In this document: piece after piece, positions 28,025 to 37,041 of the stretch
Layout of the letters: the number at the start of each line of letters is the position of its first letter
Position numbering within the stretch: position 1 is the first letter of the stretch
Source: UBA12077 sp963665525
GTDB taxonomy: Bacteria; Bacteroidota; Bacteroidia; Bacteroidales; UBA12077
Assembly (NCBI GenBank): GCA_963665525.1
Contig: OY762280.1
Span: 4,533,883 to 4,597,882 of the forward strand
Length of the DNA stretch: 64,000 nt
Direction: 5' to 3'
Notes under the pieces: generated by a model
The model's input: only the letters and a program-made list of their open reading frames with translations
What the model was told of the DNA's origin: nothing
The model's database searches: none
Program-made: the position numbers and the translations under genes

Positions 28025-28972
28025 ATGGATTACATTTTTCTATTTCTCGGTTTTGTGTTATTGATGTTAAGTGGTGATTTCTTGGTTCGAGGAAGTGTAT
28101 CATTAGCTGGGCATTTCAAAGTTTCGAGACTAGTAATTGGGGTTGTAGTTGTCTCCTTTGGAACGTCAGCACCTGAGCTTGTGGTAAGTTTAGATGCTGC
28201 AATAAAGGGACATCCTGATATTGCTATAGGTAATGTAATTGGTTCAAACATTGCAAATATTGCTTTAGTATTAGGATTAACAGCCATTATTTTGCCGATT
28301 AAAGTAAAGAAAAAGGCAATTCATTTCGATTGGCTAATGATGATGCTAGTCAGTATCCTTTTTTATGTATTTTGTTTAAGTGGATATAGATTAAATCTAT
28401 ATGAAGGAGGAGTGTTTGTATTTGTTTTAATGACATACATTGTATGGTCAATTCATAAATCCAGAAAAGAAAATAAAGTAAATACAGAAGAAAGCATTAT
28501 CCCTAAACATAGCTTACTTGTTTCATTTATTTTAGTGGCTGTTTCGGCTGTCGGATTAATTTATGGAGCAGAATTTTTAGTTAAAGGGGCATCTCATATT
28601 GCAGAATCTATGGGTGTTGATGAACGGATTATATCTGTTTCTGTAATTGCTTTAGGAACGAGTCTTCCGGAATTGGCTACTTCGATTGCTGCAGCTATAA
28701 GAAAAGAATTGGACATTTTTATTGGAAATATTATTGGATCAAATATTTTTAATATTCTTGCAATTTTAGGATTGACAAGTATAGTTAAAGTAGTTAAAAT
28801 CAATCCTATGGTTCTTAAATTCGATATTTTTTGGATGTTAGGAACTTCGTTGCTTTTATTTATATTCATTTTACCTTTAAGAAAAGGAATGGTAACTCGT
28901 TGGAAAGGTTTAATATTTGTATTCATTTATATTATATATATTTATTTGGCGTTTACTCTAAATAGCATCTAA
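28025..28972 (+). CDS. Calcium/sodium antiporter (YrbG/CaCA family)
   Basis: 315 residues, about ten membrane helices in two homologous halves. Each half carries the alpha-repeat: SFGTSAPELVVSLDAA with GNVIGSNIANI (about 46-80), and ALGTSLPELATSIAAA with GNIIGSNIFNI (about 209-243). The Glu of each PEL motif coordinates the cation. It lies between tatA and the LolD-type ATPase gene, all in the same direction with short gaps. Direction and ion preference cannot be read beyond family knowledge. Confidence 0.93.
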   Translation: MDYIFLFLGFVLLMLSGDFLVRGSVSLAGHFKVSRLVIGVVVVSFGTSAPELVVSLDAAIKGHPDIAIGNVIGSNIANIALVLGLTAIILPIKVKKKAIHFDWLMMMLVSILFYVFCLSGYRLNLYEGGVFVFVLMTYIVWSIHKSRKENKVNTEESIIPKHSLLVSFILVAVSAVGLIYGAEFLVKGASHIAESMGVDERIISVSVIALGTSLPELATSIAAAIRKELDIFIGNIIGSNIFNILAILGLTSIVKVVKINPMVLKFDIFWMLGTSLLLFIFILPLRKGMVTRWKGLIFVFIYIIYIYLAFTLNSI

Positions 28973-28982
28973 TTAAGGAATT

Positions 28983-29633
28983 ATGATTACTGCAAAAAAT
29001 ATAAAAAAATCATATGGTGATTTACAGGTTCTGAAAGGCATTGATTTGGAAATTAATAAAGGAGAAATTGTTTCAATTGTTGGTCCTAGTGGAGCTGGGA
29101 AAACTACTTTTTTACAGATACTAGGAACTCTAAGTCGTCCTGATTCTGGTCAAATATTATTTAACAACAGCGAAGTAAGTAAATATAAAGACAAGCAGTT
29201 AGCATCTTTTCGCAACAATAATATTGGTTTTGTTTTTCAGTTTCATCATCTTTTACCTGAGTTTACAGCTTTAGAGAATGTTTGTATTCCTGCGTTTATA
29301 GGAAAAATGGCAAGAGATGAAGCTGAAAAAAAAGCAAAAGAAATATTGACATTTTTAAAACTCGATCATCGTATCGATCATAAACCTAAAGAACTTTCCG
29401 GGGGAGAACAGCAAAGAGTAGCTGTTGCCAGAGCACTAATTAATGAACCTTCAGTTATTTTTGCAGACGAGCCATCAGGAAATCTTGACTCAGAAAATAA
29501 GAAAGAACTTCACGATTTATTTTTCTCATTACGCGAAAAATATAATCCGGCTATTGTAATAGTTACTCATGACGATGATTTAGCCAATATGGCCGATACT
29601 AAACTAACCATGAAAGATGGTTTGTTTATCTAA
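28983..29633 (+). CDS. lolD: ABC transporter ATPase, LolD type
   Basis: 216 residues, a single nucleotide-binding domain: Walker A GPSGAGKTT (about 35-43), Q-loop VFQFHHLLPEFTALENV, signature LSGGEQQRVAVARAL, Walker B VIFADEPSGNLD and the switch His VTHD. The LLPEFTALENV segment is typical of LolD/MacB-type ATPases that drive FtsX-like permeases. No permease gene is adjacent; LolC/E-type partners or the orphan FtsX permease at 21631-22992 are possible partners (inference). The next gene begins 4 bases after its stop. Confidence 0.9.
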   Translation: MITAKNIKKSYGDLQVLKGIDLEINKGEIVSIVGPSGAGKTTFLQILGTLSRPDSGQILFNNSEVSKYKDKQLASFRNNNIGFVFQFHHLLPEFTALENVCIPAFIGKMARDEAEKKAKEILTFLKLDHRIDHKPKELSGGEQQRVAVARALINEPSVIFADEPSGNLDSENKKELHDLFFSLREKYNPAIVIVTHDDDLANMADTKLTMKDGLFI

Positions 29634-29637
29634 TCAA

Positions 29638-30414
29638 ATGTTGAATACTAATTTAATCGAGATAAAAAGCTTCTTAGACGAAAAGGCTGAGAAGTATAAT
29701 AGTCCTGATTTTATAGATACAGATCCGGTTCAGATTCCTCATTTATTTACAACGAAGGAAGATATCGAAATTGCAGCTTTTTTTGCATCTACTATTGCAT
29801 GGGGGCAGCGTACAACGATTATAAAAAATATGCAAAAATTAATTGCATTAATGGATCATTCTCCGTTCGAATTTGTAATGAATAGTACGCTTAAAGATTT
29901 GGATAGATTAAGCTATTTTAAACATCGAACTTTTAATGGTGACGATTGTAAGTTTTTTGTACAATCGCTTAGAAATATATATGTAAATCATTCAGGATTG
30001 GGTGATTTATTTGAAAAATTGTATGTTGATACAAAAAGTATTTTTAAAACTTTAGTTGGTTTTAGAGAAGTATTTTTTGAGATTGATCATCCTGAAAGAA
30101 CACAAAAACATGTATCGAATGTTTTAAAAGGAGCATCGGCAAAGCGATTAAATATGTTTTTAAGGTGGATGATACGTAAGGATAATAATGGAGTTGATTT
30201 TGGAATGTGGGATAAGATACCTGCTTCCGCTATCTATTTACCATTAGATGTGCACACAGGAAATGTTGGACGTAAATTGGGATTATTAAAAAGGAAACAA
30301 AATGATTGGAAAGCAGTAGAGGAGATTACCAATATTTTGAAGAAATTTGATCCATCAGATCCTATAAAATATGATTTTGCCTTATTTGGATTAGGAGTTT
30401 TTGAAAAGTTTTAA
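29638..30414 (+). CDS. TIGR02757 family protein (DUF2400)
   Basis: 258 residues when started at ATG 29638, just after the ATPase stop; an in-frame ATG at 29617 lies inside the ATPase gene and would add seven residues, so I prefer 29638. Segments FFASTIAWGQRTTIIKNMQK and LRWMIRKDNNGVDFGMWDKI are typical of this conserved Bacteroidota/Spirochaete family. Function is unknown; no catalytic motif is obvious. It sits between the ATPase and the tRNA methyltransferase gene (3-base gap). Confidence 0.85.
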   Translation: MLNTNLIEIKSFLDEKAEKYNSPDFIDTDPVQIPHLFTTKEDIEIAAFFASTIAWGQRTTIIKNMQKLIALMDHSPFEFVMNSTLKDLDRLSYFKHRTFNGDDCKFFVQSLRNIYVNHSGLGDLFEKLYVDTKSIFKTLVGFREVFFEIDHPERTQKHVSNVLKGASAKRLNMFLRWMIRKDNNGVDFGMWDKIPASAIYLPLDVHTGNVGRKLGLLKRKQNDWKAVEEITNILKKFDPSDPIKYDFALFGLGVFEKF

Positions 30415-30417
30415 ATC

Positions 30418-31131
30418 ATGCCAAATAACTATTTTAAATTTAAGCAATTTGCAGTTTATCAAGATCAATGTGCCATGAAAGTGGGTACCGATGGTGTTCT
30501 GCTAGGAGCATGGGTAGATTGTGAAAAAGCAAAATCAATATTAGATATTGGAACAGGAACAGGACTGATTTCATTAATGCTAGCTCAGAGATCTTCTGCC
30601 TTTATTGATGCGGTAGAAATTGATCAACAAGCATGTGATCAGGCCAAAGAAAATGTGAAGAAATCATTGTGGAAAGACAGAATTGAAATCTTACATTCCT
30701 CATTTCAAGAATATTATAAATCTACAAATAAGAAATATGATCTGATTGTTTCAAATCCTCCTTATTTTCAAAATTCATTGCTTGCTCCAGATAAGAAACG
30801 AACCGATGCCCGTCATAATTCGAATTTGCAATTGGAAGACTTAATGAGTGGTTCCTTAAAGTTACTGAATGATGATGGTATTTTAGGTGTGATTCTTCCA
30901 TATCTGGAAGGTAATATGTTTATTTTAAAAGCATCAGAATTTGGTTTGTATTGTGTGCGTCAAACTAAAGTTTTGCCTAATCCGGGGAAACAGCCTAAAA
31001 GATTATTGCTTGAATTTTCGAGAAATAAAAAGCCGCTCATTGAGCAAGAATTAATTATTGAACTCAACAAGCGGCATGAATATTCTGAAGCTTATAAAAA
31101 TCTTACCAAAGATTTTTATCTGGCTTTTTAG
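30418..31131 (+). CDS. trmN6: tRNA1(Val) A37 N6-methyltransferase (TrmN6/YfiC-like)
   Basis: 237 residues with a class I methyltransferase fold: SAM motif ILDIGTGTGLISLMLAQR (about 41-58), acidic loop AVEIDQQ, and the N6-adenine motif SNPPYFQNS (about 118-126). The N-terminal FKFKQFAVYQDQCAMKVGTD is characteristic of the TrmN6 group, which methylates A37 of tRNA-Val. It is the last gene of the plus-strand cluster and its stop overlaps, by 4 bases, the stop of the converging dehydrogenase gene. Confidence 0.88.
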   Translation: MPNNYFKFKQFAVYQDQCAMKVGTDGVLLGAWVDCEKAKSILDIGTGTGLISLMLAQRSSAFIDAVEIDQQACDQAKENVKKSLWKDRIEILHSSFQEYYKSTNKKYDLIVSNPPYFQNSLLAPDKKRTDARHNSNLQLEDLMSGSLKLLNDDGILGVILPYLEGNMFILKASEFGLYCVRQTKVLPNPGKQPKRLLLEFSRNKKPLIEQELIIELNKRHEYSEAYKNLTKDFYLAF

Positions 31132-32465
31132 TCTAAGTCTATTTCTTCTTCAACGAATACAATACCATATTCTTCTAGCTCTTTAAGAACTGGTTCGTAA
31201 ACATCTTTCATTGTAGGAACAATAACTCCTTTTTGATTAATTACACCTGTAAGGAAAAGTTTAGTTGCAATTGCAACTGGAATACCAACTGTAATTGACA
31301 TAGCTGTGTGAACTTGATCTTTACCTTCTACATATAATGAAGATGTAATACGTTTAGTTTTTCCATTTAGTTTATAATCAAACTGGTGTTGCATTACAAT
31401 CATATCCTTATCTTCAGGACCTAAAGCCCATTTTTCTTCTAATAATTTCTGAAGAATTTGTGCTGGAGTTGCTTCAGGCATTCCAATCTTAACATCATCA
31501 AAAATACCAAGCCATTTTAGGCGACTCATTGATTCTGAATCCATGCTAATACCTACATAGTTACAAAGTTTCTGCTCAATAGAATCTTGTTCATCGTATG
31601 GTAAGAACATATTAATAAATTCTCTGTATGTTAATTCTTCAGAATTTTTAACCTGATAAGTGTCATCAGTAGCACCTAACTGAACAAAAACATTCCATGC
31701 CTCTCCATAACCAGGGCGACGAAGAGTTCCTCTTAATAATGTTGGGATATCTTCTAATCCATATGTTTCTCGATAACTTAAAGAATCGCGATTTGGGTAC
31801 ATTTCAAATTCACCAACATCTAAAACTGTCATTTTCTCAGTTCTTCTGAATAATTGATGATAAGGAACATATTTATATTTACCATGATCAATGTATTGAG
31901 CAACCGATTGACCTGCAACTACAACGTTTCTTGGATTCCAGGTAAATTTATAGTTCCAAGGGTTGTTATCATATTCAGGGGCTACTAAACCTCCTGTACT
32001 AGATTTAAAAGATAACATTTCACCACCTTTGGCTTTAATCTCATCGATAACTTTCATTGCCGACATATGATCAATCCCTGGATCAACGCCAATTTCGTTA
32101 AGCAATAACAAGTTTTTTTCAATTGCTTGATCATTTAATGCTTTTACTTCGTTTGAAACATACGATGCAGTGATCATATGTTTTCCAAATTCAACACAAC
32201 GTTCTGCTACTAAATGATGAAAACGTGCTGGTAGCATTGAAATAACAACATCAGCATTTTGAATTTCTTCTATTCTTTGTTGCTCGTTGAAAACATTAAA
32301 TTCGAAAGCTTCGCCATTTTCGTGATTGTCGATTTTTTTATTGGCAACTTCTAAAGACATATCGCCAACACGGATTTTCCAATCATATTTTCCTGAATTG
32401 TCAAGTAAATATTTTATCAAACTCGATGATGATAACCCTGCTCCAAGAATTAGTATTTTCTTCAT
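31128..32465 (-). CDS. Saccharopine dehydrogenase-like oxidoreductase
   Basis: 445 residues. The N-terminus has a Rossmann NAD(P)-binding motif ILGAGLSSSSLIKYLL (about 5-20), followed by VISMLPARFHHLVAERCVE. The middle holds the substrate domain with EIGVDPGIDHMSA (about 122-134), and the C-terminal part is the saccharopine dehydrogenase C-terminal fold. Family members form or cleave saccharopine-type C-N bonds in lysine metabolism or polyamine synthesis. No lysine or polyamine gene is nearby, so the exact reaction is open. It is transcribed away from the small-RNA region. Confidence 0.88.
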   Translation of the reverse strand: MKKILILGAGLSSSSLIKYLLDNSGKYDWKIRVGDMSLEVANKKIDNHENGEAFEFNVFNEQQRIEEIQNADVVISMLPARFHHLVAERCVEFGKHMITASYVSNEVKALNDQAIEKNLLLLNEIGVDPGIDHMSAMKVIDEIKAKGGEMLSFKSSTGGLVAPEYDNNPWNYKFTWNPRNVVVAGQSVAQYIDHGKYKYVPYHQLFRRTEKMTVLDVGEFEMYPNRDSLSYRETYGLEDIPTLLRGTLRRPGYGEAWNVFVQLGATDDTYQVKNSEELTYREFINMFLPYDEQDSIEQKLCNYVGISMDSESMSRLKWLGIFDDVKIGMPEATPAQILQKLLEEKWALGPEDKDMIVMQHQFDYKLNGKTKRITSSLYVEGKDQVHTAMSITVGIPVAIATKLFLTGVINQKGVIVPTMKDVYEPVLKELEEYGIVFVEEEIDLD

Positions 32466-32740
32466 ATGGTTAAAAATTGTGACTAACTTATTACTATTAT
32501 GGTTAGTCTGTTTTTTACACGTGTTTTTTATTTAAATAATTATAATTCGATGTGCTAATGTAAAATTATATTTGAATAAGAAAAATGGTTTTAATCAGTT
32601 TTTAAAAAAGATTTAAAAATAAAACAGACGTGAAGTTACAAAGTTTTGATTATAAACTAAAAATGGATACAATTAAAATGTTTTCTAATTTTAATAATGT
32701 TTTTATGATTGTCCCAAAGCAATATTTAAACGAGAATATA
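32466..32740. other. Gene-free AT-rich stretch
   Basis: No convincing coding frame in this AT-rich stretch between the dehydrogenase start and the candidate small-RNA promoter. It should contain the minus-strand promoter of the dehydrogenase gene. A TATATTTG at 32567-32574 (+) has no suitable -33 element. Confidence 0.5.
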
Positions 32741-32771
32741 TTTTGTTTTTAATAAAAAGTTTTTATTTTAG
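32741..32771 (+). promoter_or_regulatory. Candidate promoter of a small RNA
   Basis: TTTTG at 32741-32745 and TATTTTAG at 32764-32771, 18 bases apart, match the phylum's -33/-7 layout with one mismatch in the -7 box (TTAG for TTTG). Transcription would begin near 32778. Confidence 0.5.
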
Positions 32772-32777
32772 CGCCAA

Positions 32778-32852
32778 CGAAAAAATTAACCCCTAAAAAA
32801 TTTACCAAAAAAATGATAAATTTTTATATCCCTGCATGACAGGGATTTTTTT
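32778..32852 (+). ncRNA. Candidate ~75-nt small RNA
   Basis: This stretch has no gene but contains two hairpins: AAAAATTTA 32796-32804 with TAAATTTTT 32817-32825 (9 bp), and ATCCCTG 32828-32834 with CAGGGAT 32840-32846, followed by a T run. The second is a textbook intrinsic terminator on the plus strand, yet no plus-strand gene lies upstream (the dehydrogenase is on the other strand) and mutS has its own promoter further down. A promoter-like pair precedes it. The simplest reading is a short independent transcript; a mutS leader attenuator is the alternative. Confidence 0.5.
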
Positions 32853-32943
32853 ATTCCCCAAAGTTTAAGATTTCAAGCAGTATTTTATTTTATTATATTC
32901 ATTTGATTTATGATAAACTGTTAATAAATCAATTAGTGATTTA

Positions 32944-32973
32944 TTGAAAAGTATATGATTAATCTTAATTTTG
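32944..32973 (+). promoter_or_regulatory. Candidate mutS promoter
   Basis: TTG at 32944-32946 and TAATTTTG at 32966-32973 with 19 bases between them match the phylum consensus TTG / TAnnTTTG. Transcription would start near 32980, giving a leader of about 23 bases. Confidence 0.6.
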
Positions 32974-33002
32974 TTGGAACTGAAAATTAAATTGCAATAG
33001 AT

Positions 33003-35621
33003 TTGGCGGAAAAGAAAAAATATGCGGAAACCCCGCTAATGAAACAGTACTATCAGATTAAGAGTAAGCATCCTGATGCTATCTTGTTATTTCGTGTAGG
33101 TGATTTTTATGAGACTTTTGGAGAAGATGCCATTAAAGCAGCTGAAATTCTTGGAATTACATTGACTAAACGTGCCAATGGATCTGCTTCGTTTGTTGAG
33201 TTAGCTGGAGTACCTTATCATGCATTAGATACCTATCTGCCAAAATTAGTCAGGGCAGGGCAACGAGTTGCTATTTGTGAGCAATTGGAAGATCCTAAAA
33301 AGACAAAAACGATTGTTAAGCGTGGAGTTACAGAAATGGTTACTCCGGGAGTATCTTTAAATGATAATGTTCTGGAACACCGTGAAAATAATTTCCTGGC
33401 ATCTGTGCATTTAGAAAAATCTGCAGCAGGTGTTGCATTTTTGGACATATCAACCGGTGAATTTTTAACTGCAGAAGGGAGTTTCGATTATATCGATAAA
33501 TTACTAAATAGTTTCCAGCCTAAGGAAGTTCTTTTTGAAAGAAGTAAACAACAGCAGTTTAAGGAAATATTTGGAGAAAAATTCTATACCTATAAACTAG
33601 ATGATTGGGTATTTACACAGGAGAATGCCAAAGATAAGTTGTTAAAACGATTTCAAACATCATCGTTAAAAGGTTTTGGAGTACAAAACTTACAATATGG
33701 AATTATCGCTGCAGGATCAATATTGCAGTATCTTGAAATAACTCAGCATGAGAAATTACAACATGTTTCTACTCTTTCAAGAATCGAAGAAGATCATTAT
33801 GTTTGGTTAGATAAATTTACAATTCGCAATCTGGAATTGTTTTTCTCCTTAAATGAAGGAGCTAAAACATTGGTTGATATCATTGATCGGACCATATCTC
33901 CAATGGGCGCAAGGTTACTGAAACGTTGGGTTGCTCTTCCATTAAAAGACGAAAAGCCGATTAAAGAACGCCTGGATGTGGTTGATTTTCTTTTAAAAGA
34001 TCTTGATTTTAAAGAATTATTAGCCGAGCATATTAAAGAAATTGGTGATTTAGAAAGAATTATATCAAAAGTTGCAACAGGTAGAGTGAACCCTCGAGAG
34101 GTTGTTCAGCTAAAACATGCATTAACTGCCATTGAACCTATTAAAAATGCATGCTTGAATTCGGATAGTGAAGCATTAAAGAAAATAGGTGATCAATTAA
34201 ATCCTTGTTTAAATATCAGGGATCGAATTGAGAAAGAAATATTTCCGGATCCTCCAGCTTTATTGAGTAAGGGGAATTACATTGCTGGAGGAGTTTCTGC
34301 CGATCTGGATGAATATCGTAAATTGGCATATTCGGGTAAAGATTATTTAGTTCAGATTCAACAGCGCGAAATTGAACGAACAGGTATTCCTTCTTTAAAA
34401 ATCAGTTTTAATAATGTTTTTGGTTATTACATTGAGGTAAGAAATACACATAAAGATAAAGTGCCGCCGGAATGGATTCGTAAACAAACTTTAGTGAGTG
34501 CAGAGAGGTATATCACTGAAGAACTAAAGGAGTATGAGGTAAAAATTCTTGGAGCGGAAGAAAAAGCTCTTGAGTTAGAGCAAAAATTGTTTTTTAATCT
34601 CGTTACAAGTTTAGAGGATTATATTTCGGCAATTCAGTTAAATGCATCCTTAATTGCTAAGTTAGATTGTTTACTGTCTTTGGCTGTAGTTGCAACTGAA
34701 AACAAATATGTACGTCCTGAAATTAACGATTCAGAAATTATTGATATAAAAGATGGCCGCCATCCGGTAATAGAAAAAATGTTACCGATAGATGAATCAT
34801 ATATTGAGAATGATGTGTATTTGGATAACGATCAGCAACAAATTATTGTTATAACAGGGCCTAATATGTCGGGTAAATCGGCCCTGCTTCGACAAACAGC
34901 TTTGATTGTTTTATTAGCACAGATAGGAAGTTATGTTCCAGCATCATCGGCTAAAATAGGTTTAGTTGATAAGATCTTTACCCGTGTGGGGGCCTCAGAT
35001 AATATTTCTTTGGGAGAATCAACTTTTATGGTTGAAATGCACGAGGCTGCCAGTATTTTGAATAATTTATCTCCAAGAAGTTTAATTCTTTTAGATGAAA
35101 TTGGTCGAGGAACAAGCACCTATGATGGAATATCCATTGCCTGGGCCATGGCAGAATATATTCATGAGCATCCAACAGCAAAAGCGAAGACCCTTTTTGC
35201 AACACATTATCATGAGTTGAATGAAATGGAAAAGTCATTCAATAGAATAAAAAATTATAATGTCTCGGTAAAAGAGTTGGATGATAAAGTAATATTTCTT
35301 CGCAAATTGAAGCGGGGAGGAAGTGAACATAGTTTTGGTATTCATGTGGCTCAAATGGCAGGAATGCCAAAGAGCGTTGTCAATAGAGCGAATGAAATAT
35401 TGAAAGATCTTGAGAAATCGGAGCAAAAAGAATCTTTGGCAAAACCGGTAGGAGAGATTGCTCAACATCGTGAAGGATTACAAACAACCATTTTTCAGTT
35501 AGACGATCCGGTGTTAAAACAAATACGCGATGAAATCAATAATCTTGATATTAATAATTTAACTCCAATGGAAGCATTGAATAAGTTGAATGATATTAAG
35601 AAGCACATAGGTTTGAAATAA
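33003..35621 (+). CDS. mutS: DNA mismatch repair protein MutS
   Basis: 872 residues, normal for MutS. The mismatch-recognition motif GDFYETFGEDA is near residue 36, followed by connector, lever and clamp domains; the ATPase has Walker A GPNMSGKS (about 620-627), Walker B LILLDEIGRGTSTYDG and the ATHYHEL switch. MutS detects mispairs and recruits MutL. The frame begins at TTG 33003; the next in-frame Met (residue 13) would remove the conserved YAETPLMKQY start, so TTG is preferred. No mutL nearby. Confidence 0.97.
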   Translation: MAEKKKYAETPLMKQYYQIKSKHPDAILLFRVGDFYETFGEDAIKAAEILGITLTKRANGSASFVELAGVPYHALDTYLPKLVRAGQRVAICEQLEDPKKTKTIVKRGVTEMVTPGVSLNDNVLEHRENNFLASVHLEKSAAGVAFLDISTGEFLTAEGSFDYIDKLLNSFQPKEVLFERSKQQQFKEIFGEKFYTYKLDDWVFTQENAKDKLLKRFQTSSLKGFGVQNLQYGIIAAGSILQYLEITQHEKLQHVSTLSRIEEDHYVWLDKFTIRNLELFFSLNEGAKTLVDIIDRTISPMGARLLKRWVALPLKDEKPIKERLDVVDFLLKDLDFKELLAEHIKEIGDLERIISKVATGRVNPREVVQLKHALTAIEPIKNACLNSDSEALKKIGDQLNPCLNIRDRIEKEIFPDPPALLSKGNYIAGGVSADLDEYRKLAYSGKDYLVQIQQREIERTGIPSLKISFNNVFGYYIEVRNTHKDKVPPEWIRKQTLVSAERYITEELKEYEVKILGAEEKALELEQKLFFNLVTSLEDYISAIQLNASLIAKLDCLLSLAVVATENKYVRPEINDSEIIDIKDGRHPVIEKMLPIDESYIENDVYLDNDQQQIIVITGPNMSGKSALLRQTALIVLLAQIGSYVPASSAKIGLVDKIFTRVGASDNISLGESTFMVEMHEAASILNNLSPRSLILLDEIGRGTSTYDGISIAWAMAEYIHEHPTAKAKTLFATHYHELNEMEKSFNRIKNYNVSVKELDDKVIFLRKLKRGGSEHSFGIHVAQMAGMPKSVVNRANEILKDLEKSEQKESLAKPVGEIAQHREGLQTTIFQLDDPVLKQIRDEINNLDINNLTPMEALNKLNDIKKHIGLK

Positions 35622-35656
35622 TTTTCAAAAAAAAACTGTAAGATTTTTTAAAATTA

Positions 35657-35689
35657 TTTTTTGCAGAACAAAAAAAATAAATATATTTG
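35657..35689 (+). promoter_or_regulatory. Promoter of the tRNA-Gly/tRNA-Leu unit
   Basis: TTTTTTG at 35657-35663 and TATATTTG at 35682-35689, separated by 18 bases, form a consensus promoter. The same layout precedes tRNA-Phe at 53405-53435. Confidence 0.8.
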
Positions 35690-35734
35690 CATCCGCTAAA
35701 CGCAAGAATAGCAAGAGTACTTAAACAAAATTAT

Positions 35735-35810
<76 letters not shown>

Positions 35811-35815
35811 GTCAT

Positions 35816-35900
35816 GCCCAGGTGGCGGAATTGGTAGACGCGCTGGACTTAAAATCCAGTGACCATTTTGGTTGTGCGGGTTCAAGTCCCGCCCTGGGTA
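35816..35900 (+). tRNA. tRNA-Leu (UAA)
   Basis: 85-nt class II tRNA. Acceptor GCCCAGG pairs with CCTGGGT (with one G-U pair); the anticodon stem CTGGA/TCCAG encloses TAA; a long variable arm follows (about TGACCATTTTGGTTG); T loop GGTTCAAGTCC. Discriminator A at 35900; CCA is not encoded. It is 5 bases after tRNA-Gly. Confidence 0.95.
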
Positions 35901-35906
35901 CAGATT

Positions 35907-35943
35907 AAAGCCTTCAAAATTAATATTTTGAAGGCTTTTTCTT
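35907..35943 (+). terminator. Terminator of the tRNA unit
   Basis: Perfect 14-bp stem AAAGCCTTCAAAAT / ATTTTGAAGGCTTT with a TAAT loop and a following T run, 6 bases after tRNA-Leu. Confidence 0.93.
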
Positions 35944-36233
35944 TTTACAAGAAACAAATAGGTAACAAATATCTAAAAAGCTCTACTTATCATTGTATCT
36001 AATATACATTTCGTGGATTTCAAGCACTAACCTTTTAGTACTACCAAAGATTCTAATTCTATTTAAATCTTAATTTAATCTTTTTGATTTTCCATTACTT
36101 TATGAATATTCTTATTAGCTCATGTTGCTTCTTTCAAGTCTGGTTCATTTCTTATAGAATGAATTATACCTTTATATCAATTTAAAATTTATGAAGATAA
36201 ATAGATAAGTTTTACATTGAGTATTCAAATTTG
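35944..36233. other. Gene-free AT-rich spacer before the Nudix gene
   Basis: No coding frame or structured element was recognised. No repeat of the tRNA-Leu 3' end was seen here or after the NAD-kinase-like gene, so there is no visible attachment-site pair around the next three genes. Confidence 0.5.
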
Positions 36234-36258
36234 TATTTTTGTGTAAAAATTACAATAA
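36234..36258 (+). promoter_or_regulatory. -7 box overlapped by operator copy 1
   Basis: TATTTTTG at 36234-36241 fits TAnnTTTG. Overlapping it, 36238-36258 begins TTTGTGTAA and ends ACAATAA, sharing the left half-site exactly with copies 2 and 3 upstream of the SPFH gene, while the right half is degraded. The Nudix start codon ATG 36261 follows at once, so a bound repressor would block transcription. This also argues against an earlier in-frame ATG at 36231. Confidence 0.55.
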
Positions 36259-36260
36259 TT

Positions 36261-36947
36261 ATGAGTAAGAATCAGGACGTATCTTTAGCTGTTGATGCTG
36301 TGGTATTTGGATATGAAAAAAGTATTGGATTATCTATATTATTAATTAAGAGAAAATATCAACCCTTTAAACAGAAATGGGCATTACCTGGTGGATATGT
36401 AAGAAATGATGAAAACTTAGAACAAGCAGTTTTAAGGGAGTTAGAAGAAGAATCAGGAGTACGGTTAAATTATATGGAGCAACTATTTTCTTTTGGAGAT
36501 GTAAAAAGAGATCCCAGAAAGAGAGTAGTTACAATAGCATATTTAGGCTTAGTTAAACAAGATGATTTTATGTTACATGCTAGCACAGATGCCGAAGATG
36601 TAGCTTGGTTTAATATTAAAGAACTTCCTGAATTAGGTTTTGATCATAAAGACATCTTGGATTTAGGCCTTAAAAGGCTAAAAGGGAAAGTTACGTATGC
36701 TCCAATTGGATTTGAATTGTTGAATGAGAAATTTCCTTTTTCTGATTTAGAAAGGTTATATTCTATTCTATTAGATAAAGAAATAGACCGACGTAATTTC
36801 AAAAAGAAAATTATGAAATTTGGGTTTATAGATGAACTTGATGAAATAGCAAAAGGAGAAAATGCAGGTCGACCTGGCAAGTATTATACTTTCAATAAGA
36901 AAAGATATAACGAACTTCAAGTAACAGGTTTTGGTTTTGAGTTATAA
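36261..36947 (+). CDS. NrtR-type Nudix transcriptional regulator
   Basis: 228 residues from ATG 36261. The N-terminal Nudix domain has a complete Nudix box from Gly45 region (G-x5-E-x7-RE-L-x-EE-x-G-V: GYVRNDENLEQAVL then RELEEESGV). The C-terminal winged helix (about 140-228) carries RRNFKKKIMKFGFIDEL and ENAGRPGKYYTF, characteristic of NrtR regulators, which sense ADP-ribose-type ligands and repress NAD-metabolism genes. Many NrtR proteins have lost catalytic Nudix residues; here the box is whole, so it may also hydrolyse its ligand. The gene is followed by an operator-bearing gap, the SPFH gene and an NAD-kinase-like gene, fitting a local regulator. Confidence 0.88.
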   Translation: MSKNQDVSLAVDAVVFGYEKSIGLSILLIKRKYQPFKQKWALPGGYVRNDENLEQAVLRELEEESGVRLNYMEQLFSFGDVKRDPRKRVVTIAYLGLVKQDDFMLHASTDAEDVAWFNIKELPELGFDHKDILDLGLKRLKGKVTYAPIGFELLNEKFPFSDLERLYSILLDKEIDRRNFKKKIMKFGFIDELDEIAKGENAGRPGKYYTFNKKRYNELQVTGFGFEL

Positions 36948-36991
36948 ATAAAACTTTCAGTAAATCAGTGCTATAGAAAATATAATTGATA

Positions 36992-37020
36992 ATTGTGTAA
37001 AAAAGACGCAAATATATTTG
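36992..37020 (+). promoter_or_regulatory. Operator copy 2 with promoter 1 of the SPFH gene
   Basis: The 21-base site 36992-37012 starts ATTGTGTAA and ends GACGCAAA, an imperfect dyad TTGTGT...ACGCAA. It is followed by TATATTTG at 37013-37020; the TTG at 36993-36995 lies 17 bases upstream, so the -33 box is inside the operator. Confidence 0.55.
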
Positions 37021-37041
37021 GATTAGATATTTATTTAGTTT

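Noticed and set aside
29617..30414. Start of the TIGR02757 gene inside the ATPase gene
   Set aside because: ATG 29638 directly follows the ATPase stop and gives the conserved length; the extra seven residues look random.
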